This document shows positions 24,996 through 38,065 of a stretch of DNA of 64,000 bases, piece by piece. The stretch's first letter is position 1, and every line of letters starts with the position of its first letter. Source of the DNA: Coffea arabica (Eukaryota > Streptophyta > Magnoliopsida > Gentianales > Rubiaceae). The position numbers and the translations under genes are program-made. The stretch is from positions 12,153,557-12,217,556 of the forward strand of contig NC_092320.1 in NCBI RefSeq assembly GCF_036785885.1, read 5' to 3'. Below the pieces are notes generated by a model. That model was given only the letters and a program-made list of their open reading frames with translations, did not search any database and had not been told where the DNA came from.

Positions 24996-27900
24996 CAATC
25001 TCTGGAATCCTGTCATTGTAAGTTTAGTTGGTTAGTGCTTTTATCCTTCAAATGTGTGGGAATCTAGAATATTGTGTTTTGTAGCTGAGGTAGCTAAATT
25101 GGATGGATAAGAGTTCAAACGTTGTGATTTGTTTCTCATTTGTTTCTCGTTTGCATACAACAGTTGAACTGAAATCTATTACTTTGGACAGAAAAAGAAT
25201 TTCAACCATAATCGGCACAGTTTAATATCCTTTTAGCTGATTTTACCATTTCAGGTTGCTTCTCTGACCCTTATTTGGGGAATACTCTGTCGTTTAATTT
25301 GAATATCTTCTTGCTTTGTTTCTTAGGATGCCATTGTATACTTCTCTTTAGCTGGAGGTGAGTTTAGTCTTGTTGGATATTTTTCTTTTACCATAAAGAT
25401 TGTGTTTCAACTGACTTATGGTGTCTTATCAAATTTGTTTGTGCTAATTGTTGTCAACTTAGGGAAGAAAAGTTTTTCGTTTGCTTTATGGATTGAGATC
25501 ACTATATTACATTTTTGAGGAAAATGCTGCAGGATTTTCTTTGGATAGCTGCATTTTTTCTTCTCCTGCTGTATCTTGTTGTATCTGCGTAGTGTCTCTT
25601 CCATTCTTACATATTATCTTTCTTTCCTTTTTGTTTTGCTATATGATTGCCAACTCCTGAATCATAGGTAGGATGACGAGTACGATCGCATAGAGATGAT
25701 TTTCATGATTGATGTGATGGACATGCATTTTGTACACTTGATTGTGTATGTCACAATGTTGAATCTTTATTGATCAGAAAGAAGTAGAGATGATTGGATG
25801 CTATTGTTTGTGTTGTAAACTGGCTTGTCATGCTCTAATTTTGATTTAAGTCCTATCTTCAATGAATAAGAAATGCCTAGTTTTAATGTTCTCTCTCTCT
25901 CTAATATGATTGAATAGTTTGGAATTCACAGCTTGCTCATCCTAGTCTAATTTAAGAACATTAAGTAAAATTTTGTTTTTTAGCCCTGTAAACCATGGAT
26001 TTATTATTTGATGAACAGCATTGCTGATGGAAGCATGTTTCCAGGTTAAACTATATATTTGCTTTCTGCATGTCCTTTCTCAGCAATGGGAATCACTGTT
26101 TAGGTGGTAAAATGGGCTATTACATACTTAATTCGGGAGAGCATCCATGGCTCAGCTTCGAGGATAGAGAGCATAAGAAGATCAGTATGCATAAAAAGTA
26201 TATATAGATTCTATTGATGAAATACATGAAAAGATAGAATGCTTGAGATTTATGGCTTGCTATATTTGATGCATTTGGACTTGTTCAACTTCCAAATCAC
26301 TTCCAGATTTTAACAAAGAGATGAAGCATGACAATTCAAGGTTGGATCTCCATGACAAAAACAAGAAAGTTACTGGCCTTCCTGCGCCCCAAAAAAAAAG
26401 AAAAAAAAAACGAGCAGCCTGATGAAACTGAGGTGGTTCAGATGTGTGTAACAGAGAAAGAACATAAAAAGCATTTCTCATCTTTACTTGTTCATCCTAC
26501 GTACCAAAATTAGAAGGGATGGCGATTATGGGACCAAAAAATCCTGCTAGTGTTTAATCACCTTAGGAAAGCAACACGAAAAAAGGACAAGTAAATGCGG
26601 TATGGTGTTTGACTTAGAATTGAGTTGCTATGTGCCCTCCAAATATTATGTTGATTAAGATCAGCTACTGAGATTCCTTTCCAATAAATTGTGCCAAATC
26701 ATTTAGAAGTGGTTGAACACCTTTGGAAGGAAGCATTTTGGACATACCCATTTTGCCCCCACAGTGCGATCACAATTGAAGTTGCTAGAAGCTTAAATGG
26801 AGATGTAATGATTTATTTGATAGACTTTTTAAGATGAAGTTCGGGTCTAAATTAGCTCAAAATGTTGTGGATTGAGATGAGATTTAAGGAAAGCATTACA
26901 TGTTACCTCCATTTTCAACTTTTTTTTCTGTATCTTAGTGAATGAGTTTTCCCTTCTAAAGAATCGTGATGAATTTTTCTGCTGTTCCTTAGTTGTGTTA
27001 ATGCTGAGGCTTAGCTTGTCAAGTGATTATTTCTGTTTCTTGGTTGTGTTAAAATTCCTGCTCAGCTTTCCTTGGTAAGTGTACTCAGATGGTTAATTGT
27101 ATGGAACTTGATTGCTCAGAAGAGAAATATCGTGCATTCTGGTTCAGATCTGTTTAGTCGGTGCCTAGAAAGATCTGCTTAGGAAGACGAATACTGATAC
27201 TGACAAGTTTAATCCCTGTTGTCTTTTGTTTTTCTCCCTTTTTTTTAGTTCCTTCTGGAAGTATCAAAGTTTTGCAAATGCTTGTTGCAAAGCAAAGTTG
27301 GTGCTTGCATTTTTCTAATCTTATCTTCTCATTTCTCAAATCTAGATTGTTGCTAAATTTAACCCTTTTTAACTCCTGAAAAGTGCTTCTTCCAATGCTT
27401 GAGATGAATTTGCTCCAAAGTGCTGAAAGTTTGGTATACTGCTAAAGTCTTTTCTCGTTCAGCAGCTACAGCCTCTCAAGCTCTGAGCATTGCCTCATTA
27501 TGTGTTTGTTGTGCACGAAATTTGTAGAACACCGATGAAATGGGGTAATAAAAGTAGTAAAGGTAACGCGTATTCCTATCATTCCTTTGAAAACGGACTA
27601 TTGCATGTTGTTAGCGTTGAAAGTCATGGTTGGGCCATTATTACCTGCTTGATCCAACGGGTTTGGTGCTTGGGGATTCCTTTGCCATATAGAAATATGA
27701 TAATGGCGGCCGAGGACGACCTGGGCTGATTCATTTTGCATGGGCTTTCCTGTCACCACATTGTCCTTTTATTTCTCGTAATGCCAACTTGGACAAGCTT
27801 GCTTTTTGCGTTGCCAAACCTGCTGATGTTCTTCTTTGGGTTCGAACATTTGTCCTTTGGTTGTTACTAAGCTGCTGATTCTTTATTCTTCCTTTCCTTG

Positions 27901-30900
27901 TGTGTTGCCGCACTGTAACTTTTCTGGGTAAGAACCCCTTTTAAACTCGGATCTCCAATTGCACAGCACAGATACTTGATAGGGCTTGCAATGTTTATTT
28001 TTCCTTTCCAATCAAGAAAATAATATGGAACAATGAGCAACTCAGTCTTAGAAATCATCCCTATTGTTAGTATTTAAAACCACTTTGTGTGTGTGTGTGT
28101 GTGTGTTGGGGGGTGTTGGAGAGGAGAATGGAGCGTTTGAAGTTTAACTCCCTCTTCCCTCCAAAACCAAGGGGAAGAACAGAAATATCTGTGCAAAGCA
28201 GCTAATGATAAACCAAGATGCGTTTGGAGGAAGGGATTGAAATCTTAAAGGGGAAGAAAGGGTGATGGATGTGCTTGCTAGCTGATGGGTGTCTTCGAAT
28301 TGAGCAGCCGAACTTCTGATTGTTTTTAATGACTTTCCCTCGTTACTGGAAAAGGGAAAACGGTCAGGACAAGATATTTGTATCCAAAAGGTTACCATTC
28401 CATGGTTTTTAGAGAAAGCAATTTCTGATGCGGAAACAAGAAAAAGAAACAAAAAAGACCGATCAGTAGCATTTGTGAAGTATCAAGGCCTAATCCTTTT
28501 GGTTGTATAAAAGACCATTGGGCAATTGTTAACATGCAAGTACTTGATAAAGAAACTTTACATCACTGATGTACCATCAATAATAAAGTGCTGGTGTGTT
28601 GAATAATCTTTTGCCTTGGCTCTTCAAATGTTACTATGTCCTGCCCACTGCCCATAAGCTTGAGGACTTTGGAGAAACGTAAGAAACTGATTGATTACTC
28701 TCCTACATCTCGATCAACATAGGAGGAAAAATAAAAAATAAAAAATAAAAACCACTGGGGTAAAGTTAGGCTAACATAAAAAACTGCTAAAAACCAGGTC
28801 CCTTTCTCAAAGATGGATTCCCACCAGCCGATAAATTGCCAAATAACTTTAGAACAGGAAATTGGAACAACATGTCATGTCAAAAAGCTCATATTTGGCT
28901 TGCTAATCTTTTACGCCATGATGTTTTGCTATTTTAGATGCCACAAAGGGTTGTTACATTCCTTTCAATAAGCCACGAATGTGTGGAGGATAAAACCGCC
29001 TTGATTCTTGGTGGACGAAAAATGACAGGAAGATCTGCAGAAAGAACCACTTACTGATATGTTTGGTTTAAATTTCTATTTTGAGTTTATCAGCGAACTC
29101 TTCAACAGAAAAAAAAAAAAAAAAAAAGTTTCTTTTCATCTAAATTGCTGCATCCTGACATTTACCTGCTTACAACAATGTTGACCACTTTATTTTTTAA
29201 ACATAAAAAAGCAAACATGCAAAGACAAGATGTACTTGTTTGCTCTTCGTAAACTGATAAAGTGCTCCTAACAACTCTTTAACTTATTACATTCTCCAGG
29301 TTCCCGTTAGCAGCTGCAAATTAATTATCATCAGGGCATGATAATTGATGTCTTGGTGGCCACATAGATTAGAGTTAAAGGGAGAAAAACAAAAAGAAGG
29401 TCAGCTGTATCTGCTCACCAAAACCCTCTGGACTTGTCCTCTTCTTGCATGTAGCAGTTAACCTTATCATACTCGACTTATCATTAATAAAATCCTTAAT
29501 GCTCAATTTTCCCTTGAGCTGATGCCACCACGCCTTCAAGCCAACCTCTTAGTTAATTTCTGATCTTCCAAGTCTTAAATTCTAAACAACCTTCTACCAA
29601 ATTCACTTCTTCTTCTTCTTCTTGTTTTGCCCCTCATTGACAAAAGACTAATTATGAGTGACTTCAATCCCACATCCTAATTCTCTTCCTTCGGGGCTTT
29701 AGGAGTTCAACTAACTCTGGTTTTTTGATTCGTGGTGCCTCGGAATAGTGGCATCTGGTGCATCATGACGAGTACCTAAGAGCAAATTAATTACAATGCC
29801 GAAGCCACTAGGACAAAAAGGGGGGCCAGTCCTACCTGTTTCATCAACTCCCACTCTTGTGTTGGCATGCAGAATGATACACTATACTTGGCATTATCGT
29901 ATATTAATTGAGGTTTCAGAATTTACTAGCAGACGAATATTGTCTGAATCCTAGTGAAGAATCCTAGTCCAACAATATTTTATATATTATGTATGTATGT
30001 ATGAATGTGTAGGTTGTACTTTTAATTCATATTCATATACATATACTATTATGTATTTGAAGCATTCACTGTATTTCGGACCATTCATATTAAATTCAGG
30101 CTTCAGCCCTTTGGTGGTTGAAATATCCTCGTCACTTTTTCCATAAAAATAAGAAACAGCCCTGTCAACCTTGCCAAGGTGCCAGCTGTGGCTTCCCCAC
30201 ATGAACTTGTATTGAAGGTTATGTGTGCCTGTTTTCTCCAAATCAGACGGCGGCATATGTGCTGTTCAACATTTATGTCCATTAAAATGTTCACGCACTC
30301 TGCGAAACAATCGAGCGAGCGTTGGAGCGCAGTTTTACTTTGTGTAATATTTTTGTTTGGCTAAGAAAAATTCTATTCTAAATGATATACGGCTTGAGTG
30401 ATAAAAATAAACTAAAAGACGGCTTGCCTAGCTCTTTGATTTTAGAGGTTCTCGTGTTTGTGTCTATCGCTCAAAAATGTCATAATTTTCGGTTGTTTTT
30501 TTGTAGGTGGACTTTTTTAACTAATGAGCTATTGGGTTTTAACTTTGTTACAAGGTCCAAAAGCTGTAAATCCAGTGATTCATTAATTGTGGATGTTTTT
30601 TCCACTTTTTCTTCCGTGAAAAGATACATCACAATAATTGATCTTGTGATCGTCTGCACGAATCACTTTATAATATTCTTTCACCACCTTGTTTAGCTCA
30701 TTATAATGTACGGATATTAATTTGCAAAGATTCACTCAAGAGGGGAAGATAATTTTAAAGCTCATATTGGTGAAATAGTTGTTCAATTGAATAACCTATT
30801 AACATTATTGTCATGTATAGCACTCATCAAGACATTATCACCAAGCTTAAGATTAAGACGTTTACATTTTAGGTGTACAATAAGCCAATGGTTTCAACAA

Positions 30901-32796
30901 AATTGTAATAGCAAAAACTATATTTGCACCTCCTGATTTCCTTACTTTGCCACCTTAAACTTTTTCATATTTCCTTAGTTCTCTCCATTTCCTCATAGAG
31001 ATTTGATGATAACTAGTAGTATGTAGGAGTACCTAAATTCATCTTCCTCCGACATTGTAACTTGTGGACATTTGTGAAGGAGAGAGACGTAACCAAGGAG
31101 CACTATGACTTGATTGGTAGGTTGGTCTTGATTGACTCGATGATTAGCTAGGGAACGAGAGGGGTCAGCATAATTGCGCAATTAAAGAAGTTCCTGTTAC
31201 AAAAACCCCTCTAATTTATTATATTACTAGTTGACATTGATGGTCGGCAAAGGTTCCACCAAGAATGCTTTAGCTTTGATGGGCTGTTACTCTTACGAGC
31301 ATGGCTCGAAGCACCACTCGTGCTATGAAAACAGTGGAATGACGTCTCGTTGATAAATCTGTCACTGTCCTAATCCATTATCCACACCCGTCAGTTATGT
31401 CTTGCCGCTCTTTAGCACGCCTTGTTTAAATATCACAAAGGCTTCTAGCATTTTTGAATCAATTCCAAACTACCCACTTTGTTATGTTCTCCTCCCGTTG
31501 TTAATTCTTGATAAGTTGTAGTAGCAGCAGCATATTTTGCTTCTTGCTTGCCCTTTTTTTTTTTTTTTGGCCCGGCCCCTCCTTTGGTTGAAACTTGAAA
31601 GACAATTATTTATTTGAACATTGATCTCATCAAAGAGTTTGGTTTTCCTAGATATGCTTGCTACCTTAATTTGTACTGCTACTAAATTTTCAGTTCCTTA
31701 TGAAGGAAAACTGGGTTTTACTAGAATTCTCTTGTCATATTGTGATTCCTTAAAAAAGTGAAGTTATGCAGCAGTAAGTCGTAAAGTACAAGAATTACAT
31801 AATGCCAGGAGTGATTAGTTTGTCTCCCATGTTCATAAAATTAACAGCATATATATTTGTGAATTCTTTGTCATAGTACGTGGGGAATCCAGCAAGACAA
31901 GTAGTATTAGATTAGCTTGTTTTACCTAGATTAGATTAGCTTCACTGTATACTGTGTGTGGCCTTCAGAATAAAATGAGAATATTTTAGGAAAAGAGTAT
32001 TAGAAGGATGGAATCCAAGAACAAAAAATGTCTCGCTGCACATGGAACTAGAATCCTTTTACTCAACTAGAGGATAAAAATGTTCATATTTTACACCCAC
32101 AGAGCCAGCCAGGAGAGGGGTGAAAAAAATGCTAGCTGAAAACTACATAGCTAATTCCAAATATTCTCATATAAATAGTTCTTTTTTTTTTTTTTTTTTT
32201 TGAAAAAAAAAGGTCTTTCGCTGCCTTTGATGGGCAGAAATTGATAAAGAAAGAACTTCACGGGCTTTGAAGGAATATGCCCGTTTAAACTGGTAGATGC
32301 ATCCATCCCTCTTTCTCACGTTATCGCACATCCTGCCAAAGATGTTCTCTCAATTCAGGAGAACGTAGTTTTCAATTGAGTAACTTATAAGCAAGTCCAA
32401 ATTTATTAAATACAAGTCTGTTTTTTGTCCACAAGATGACCCTTGTGCTACAATGTTAGAAATTCAACATTTTTCCCAACATGCTCAAAGACTTTTGCCC
32501 TTCTTCCCGGCAGGAATCACTTGGCATGTTGGATGGCAAAATTTATGTTACATAATTCATGAGCTGGCAAATCCTGGAGTTTGATTGGTATTCGATCATC
32601 AAGGCATCACGTTCACAAAACTTTCCTATAATTTACTTCTGCATAAGCTGATTAATGTTTTCACTGTGAAAACAGCTCCCATATAATGAACGAGAAAAGG
32701 CTAGGAGGATGTTTGCGTCTATGTCCTTTGGTACTAAATGCAATTTTCCTATTTACATGTCAACTCCTACTAGCCATGTACTAACAGGGATTGTTT
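24996..32796. other. 7.8-kb gene-poor intergenic region
   Basis: RRP1 3' UTR at the left, then AT-rich DNA without any frame that resembles a known protein. Simple repeats include a (TG)n tract at 28086-28107, an AAAAAT-type repeat at about 28727-28751, an A-run at 29110-29127, TTC repeats at about 29605-29620, a TATG repeat near 29990-30003 and a T-run followed by an A-run at about 32186-32211. No complete transposon was delimited by eye. Confidence 0.5.
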
Positions 32797-35668
32797 CTAG
32801 GAACTCCCGGTTGAGATTGAGTCGTGTGGAGAAGTTGAGAAGGAACTATGGTCAGATTCACATTCCAGATCCTCAAACCCCCAAAATTCTTCTTGCTCCT
32901 CTTCTTCTTCTGGCATTTTCCAATTTTCTTCATTAATTCCCTCTTCCAACATTACCTCCAATATCTGCGAGTGCAGAAATCAAGAATTCAATCTTGGGAA
33001 GACCCAACTTCATGATTAAGATATATATAAGATAGTTATATAGTCTTATAGGTGATGAGCTTGAGTAAATAACCCATTACCTAAGATGGACAACTAACAG
33101 GAATTGGCAAACATGCAGACAAGCAAATTGAGCAGAAGGAGACAGATGCGTTATAGAGTTGTATCGAAATAAAAACAACATCGTAGAAAAATGTGGCTTC
33201 ATGAAGCTTTATTGAAGGACCCACTAATAAATCACCACTGATTGCTTTGGCTGTTTTTTCTGTCTCCGTGCAATGCTCACATGGGAAGGACCATTATTTA
33301 TTTATTTATTTATTTTTGGAAATTACAACATAAGGATTTTGATTTGGTAAGATACAACGTCAACTAAATGATCAGAATTTTATGATCAGAATTTATGAGA
33401 GAGAGCTGAATCAAAATGTTCATCGGGACCATCACCAACCGGGACTCAATCATAGTTTAAGTTTCTGTCTCAAGAAAATGAAAGTAAAAATCATCTCATC
33501 TCATATATGTTATTAATAAATATAGAAGACAACAGATGTCATCAAAACGTTAAAGTATTTTGATACCCAAATCTTGTGATGTGTAAATAGTCAAATTTCC
33601 ATTTGGTGGGTCAACCAGTAAGGCTCATACAGATTCCAGAATTCACTGTCTTTAGACAGGGTTTGATTGGACTAATCAGCACTACTGCCTATAAACATAT
33701 CTGTCATGCTCATGAAGGTAAGAAAATTCCTCAATACTCTGGTTAATTGTGGATAAAAATGGCAAAACATAGAAAGAAAATGATGTGCACCTTAAAAAAT
33801 GATCAAATTCATATGTTGGTGTAATTCCCATGAGCTCATATGTCTATGCACATAGGTGGCTAGCAGATTAAAGAATATGCAATCATGTAATGAATATGCA
33901 GTATTCTATCAGAAGTTCAGGACAGCAAAGTGGATTCAGCGAGCATGTCTAGCAGAACAAGACAAAACAGGCTTTTTAAATACTAAACTTCACATTTTCT
34001 GGAGCAAGTTGGATGGTTTAGGACAGAATTGCTTTATACTTTATCAAGAATCAAGCATGCATTTTTAAACAGGATTGATGAAAAGTTTAAATGCGTTGGA
34101 ATGGTTGCATGACTTGATCTGGTTTTTGGCTGAGAAATGATACAGTAATTGTGGTAATTGAATGGAAATAGTAATACCTCACTCATTGTGGGACGCCAAA
34201 TGGAAGAACCTCGAATGCAGAGGGATGCCGCAAAGGCAAGTCTGTCAAGTTGTTTAACATCATAAAACCCTCCAAGTCTTGGATCTACCACCTTTTCAAT
34301 CTCCCCTCGGCTGAGTATAGGTTTGGCCTAATTGAATTCACTACCAGGAATTAGAAAATTGACTTTTCCATCATATGTTAAACAGGAATCCTAAAATTGG
34401 CTGCCTTTGATTACCCAGCCGTGTAAGCTTTGATGAGAACCATCTATTGGTTTTTTGCCAGATAGAAGCTCCAGCAAAAAGACACCAAATGCAAACACAT
34501 CTGTCTTCTCATCGACAACGCCGTGCATGAAGTATTCAGGTGCTAAGTGCCTGTAAAATCGGTAAGAAATACAATTCAGCACAAGACCCAACTTGTAGCA
34601 GATTATGGAAGAAAGAAATAAAAAAAAAAATGTAGACAAGTAATCTACCCAAAAGTTCCTTCAATTGGAACAATTGAATGGTGAGTCCATTGTGATGGAA
34701 GCCATTTTGCAAGCCCGAAATCAGAAATCTATGAATCAAACAAATAGTAATGAATAAAAAATATCAGTCTTGGTAAAAGAGTATCAAGTGAATCCATGAG
34801 ACAATACAAGCAACTATGTAAACTTCTCCGGATAATTAGGCTATACGGTGGATACCTGTGGTTCAAAGTCTGTAGTCAATAAGATGTTTGAAGCCTTGAT
34901 GTCTCTGTGGATTATTCTTCTGGGACAGCTCTTGTGCAGATAATGTAGGCCTCTGGCAGTTCCAACAGCAATCTGATGCCTTGTTTTCCAGTCCATGGCA
35001 GGCAAGTTCTCATCTGATAAACGGTTAAACTATAAACTTAATGAAGTTTTGAAATGCAATGATATCGTCTAATAGACTTGTGGTGCTGAGCATACCATGA
35101 AGAACAGAAGCCACAGAGCCCTTAGATGAAAATTGGAAGATAAGGTAAAGTCCATTGTCAATACAACAACCAAGCAATGCAGTTACATTTGGATGGCAAA
35201 CATGTCCCAATGTTCCAATCTCTGTCAAAAATTCCTTCTCTTTCCTCTCATCATCGGACGCTTTGGTCAGCATTTTCACAGCAATTGCTTCCCCACCTTG
35301 CAATTCTCCTCTGTAAACCTCTGCATATCCTCCTTTTCCTACCATATTCTCTGATCACCCCCAAAAAAAAAATCATCATTGTTGTCCAAATGGAAAAATG
35401 GGATGCTAAGAAAAAGAAGATTGAGTGAAAAAAAATAAAAGACACCTGGGCTAAAACCATTGGTGGCAGCAAAGATTTCTGCATAGGAAAAGCATTTCCA
35501 AGAAGGTCTTTTAAGAGGTTCTGCTGGTGGAGGAGAAGCACTGTCTGTTTTGGATTTATTGTTACCTTCTTCTTGGGTAGAATCAGAGTGTTTTGGAAGT
35601 TCATCCTCAAGACTGTGTCTTTTGGGAGAAAACAGCCTCTTCAAGCTGGCAGTACGAATATACTTCAT
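32797..35668 (-). CDS. Receptor-like cytoplasmic kinase, class VI (RBK-like)
   Basis: Serine/threonine kinase without signal peptide or membrane segment. Seven exons keep phase: 35668-35446, 35350-35096, 35013-34856, 34728-34649, 34550-34415, 34327-34178 and 32964-32797 (TAG), giving 389 residues. The N-terminus [16 protein letters not shown] is typical of class VI RLCKs, whose Arabidopsis members RBK1/RBK2 bind Rop GTPases. Kinase motifs are [26 protein letters not shown] (glycine loop), AVKMLT (ATP-binding Lys), [13 protein letters not shown] (catalytic loop), [11 protein letters not shown] (DFG) and [22 protein letters not shown]. Catalytic residues are all present, so the kinase should be active. 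The last exon lies behind a 1.2-kb intron and encodes an acidic tail ([18 protein letters not shown], then Ser-rich). The start is the ATG at 35668; an in-frame TTG upstream was rejected. Rop binding is inferred from family. Confidence 0.92.
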
Positions 35669-36485
35669 CGCTGATGAATTGTAACTTTTCAATTGTACTT
35701 GTTCTGTACAAAATGGAAGCCAAGAAGTAGAAGACTACAATCTCACGAACCCGTCTGCTATTGTTGTTGGTATTGTAAGGTATAACGAGACATCGTTCAG
35801 AGAAAGAGTCAAAGGAAGTCCGTACTAATGCATTTGTTGTTCTGAACACACCTCACATACATTGCTCTTCTACAGTGCTTGTATATTCATGGTCTTTATT
35901 TGCTTTAGATAGGGATCACATGAGAGAGGAGGCCTCAGAAGCTTGGCTTTAATAATTGACGAGACCAATGGTGCTGTTAATCCAACATGAAAATGATTGG
36001 AGGAGCGGTTGGACAGGGTCATAGTAGCACATATGGGTCATGGCTCATGCCTGAATGCTCCCTCCATCGGGTTTTGATCCACCAAGATTTTTGCATTGGG
36101 GTTTACTAAAGTACTTGGCCATATGGTTTATATTTATGACAACATGCATCGAATAGTACATTAAATTCATTGGTTGGTTTGTTGGGGCTTACATTACCTG
36201 CTGATTTGGTAAGTTTGGGTTGGACTTTTTATGTTGTTGCAGGTCATTTAGGCTTTAGCAGGTAGGTCAAAGTGTTTTAGAATTATGCATCAGAAATTTA
36301 CCTCATTTACTTTCAAACTAGCAGTCATGTTCTCACGTTATTCACTGCAAAAGGATTAAAGAATGATGAAAAGGAATTACCACTTCCATGCGTGGTATTT
36401 TTTTTTTTACTATTCTGATTACAACTTCCATGCGTGGGAAACTTTCGAGATTAGCTTGCCCCAATCAACGTACAATTGGACTAAT
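35669..36485. other. Upstream region of the kinase gene up to the MULE
   Basis: No gene seen. It should hold the kinase promoter and 5' UTR on the minus strand. It ends at the target duplication of the Mutator-like element. Confidence 0.5.
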
Positions 36486-36494
36486 TTGTTTATA
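36486..36494. repeat. Left 9-bp target site duplication of the MULE
   Basis: TTGTTTATA directly before the left terminal repeat. It is identical to the nine bases after the right terminus at 42513-42521. Nine bases is the diagnostic length for Mutator-superfamily insertions. Confidence 0.95.
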
Positions 36495-36625
36495 GGGTAA
36501 AGTACATAAAACCCCCATGTGATTAAGGAAATTGACAAGAAACCTCCTCATTGTTTAGAAACTCCCACTTAACCCCCCTATGCTTTGGACTTGTTTGGAT
36601 TTTACCTGCTAACCGGCTGGGGAGC
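36495..36625 (+). repeat. Left terminal inverted repeat of the MULE
   Basis: 131 bp, matching the reverse complement of 42382-42512 except at two positions about 23 and 27 bases in. Transposase should bind here. By analogy with MuDR, the repeat may also carry the promoter of the GRF gene that starts about 250 bp inside. Confidence 0.95.
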
Positions 36626-36871
36626 TAGCAAGTGATATTTACGCGACTTAATGGTAATTTGTGCCTAGCAGAAACTCATTTCATTCCAATTTTGTCCTCC
36701 ATGTCTCTTCCAAGCTTGCACCCACCATAGTTGTAGATCTGCAAATGAAAAATTTCGACAGAGATGCAAAACGAAGACCCAAAAACGTAAAGAGCTCAGC
36801 GCAACTTTGGATGGATCAAGAAAAGCTTTGAAGGGGCTAAATCAGCTATCATTTCAAGGAAGAACCCAAAA

Positions 36872-37303
36872 ATGTCAAACTCCCAAAATTTTGGCGGTGG
36901 ATCGAGAGACCTAAGGTACCAAAATCGGCGTTGTTTCTGCAACAATAAAGCAAAGATTAAGGTAGTAGAATCTGAAAAACCATCAAAAGGTATGTTGTAT
37001 TATGTATGTGAAACTGGTGCTTGTTCATTTTGGGCATGGTGCAACCCAATTAGTAGAGAGGGAGGCACTAATGAATCATCCTGCCAAAGTCCATACGTGG
37101 AAGGGGTTTCATCAATTCGACCTGCAACCGCAGAAAGATTTATCATCTCTGGGCAAGGAATAGAAAGTAACAACTATAACATTATTATGGGATTACAATC
37201 GAAGATTCACAATGTCGAAGCAACGATGGGGCTGATGAAGATGATGATGATGCTGACTGTACTTGTGTCTCTTTTGTCACTGGTCGTTATATGTATGAGA
37301 TGA
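36872..37303 (+). CDS. GRF-type zinc-finger protein with C-terminal membrane segment, carried by the MULE
   Basis: ATG-initiated frame of 143 residues. A GRF-like zinc finger at about residues 20-58 has the ligands C-x-C (RCFCNNKAKIKV), then YYVC and GACSFWAWCNP. The middle is polar. The last 25 residues are hydrophobic (MMMLTVLVSLLSLVVICMR) and probably anchor the protein in a membrane. Plants carry many short proteins of this layout (like At4g04775), and their role is unknown. The ORF lies wholly inside the MULE, starts 246 bp from the left terminal repeat and converges on the transposase gene, the position held by mudrB in maize MuDR. It shows no sequence resemblance to mudrB that I can see. 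It could be an accessory transposition factor or a captured host gene. Confidence 0.75.
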   Translation: MSNSQNFGGGSRDLRYQNRRCFCNNKAKIKVVESEKPSKGMLYYVCETGACSFWAWCNPISREGGTNESSCQSPYVEGVSSIRPATAERFIISGQGIESNNYNIIMGLQSKIHNVEATMGLMKMMMMLTVLVSLLSLVVICMR

Positions 37304-38065
37304 ATTTTGGGCAAAAAATGTAATGTTTGGCTGTTTGGCCGTGCAATAGAATCTGGAGTTGGGAAATTGTAGTGAAGTTGTTTCAATTTGGAGTTGATTT
37401 TCATGTTTGAATTATAAATGAGCAACTGAAGCTGCTTTTGTTCAAGACATTGAAAAAGCCTGCTTCTGGTGTGGGACATATACAGAAAAACCTGAGATAC
37501 CCAATTAAATGCAATGAAGTTGTGTCCTTTAAGTCATCAGATGCAAAGATATAACCAGCAATATTGATCTCCATAAACACTTGTCAGATTTAGTCATCTG
37601 CAGCAAAGATATGGCCAGTGATATTGCCATCCATATTACCACAGCCAGACATGATAAACAAGCAAAGACGTGCCATCCATAAACACAAAAATCAACGCAC
37701 TACTACAACCATACCACAATGGTATCCTACCATAACATGGTCAAAAGGTTCACCAGCATAGCTATATAGTCACAAATGCAACAGTCGATCAAAACATAGC
37801 CAATTTATCTGAGTACAATACCACAATGGCATCAGTCAACCAAACGATAGCCATAGTCAACGAAATCATTCACACAAAAACCATAATACAACATCCACGA
37901 GAGCAACAGTCAATCAAAAAATAACCAAAAATCGGAGTACAATGAAAAATACTGCAACATCCATCCATACCATAATGGCATCAGTACATTCAACCAATAA
38001 AATGACATATTCTACTTGGCATAAGCAGTATTGTTAATCAACAAAATCAGGAAAACAAAATGAAT
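37304..38065. other. Spacer between the convergent MULE genes, with internal repeats
   Basis: A non-coding stretch inside the MULE. It contains imperfect direct repeats: 'GTCATC...GCAAAGATAT...CCAG' units at about 37529-37575 and 37593-37640, and 'CAGTC..TCAAAA..TA' units with 'GAGTACAAT' at about 37780-37850 and 37906-37960. The 3' ends of both transcripts should lie here. Confidence 0.55.

Noticed and set aside
27490-27729. 79-codon plus-strand frame in the gene-poor stretch
   Set aside because: No family resemblance and no neighbouring exons; treated as chance.
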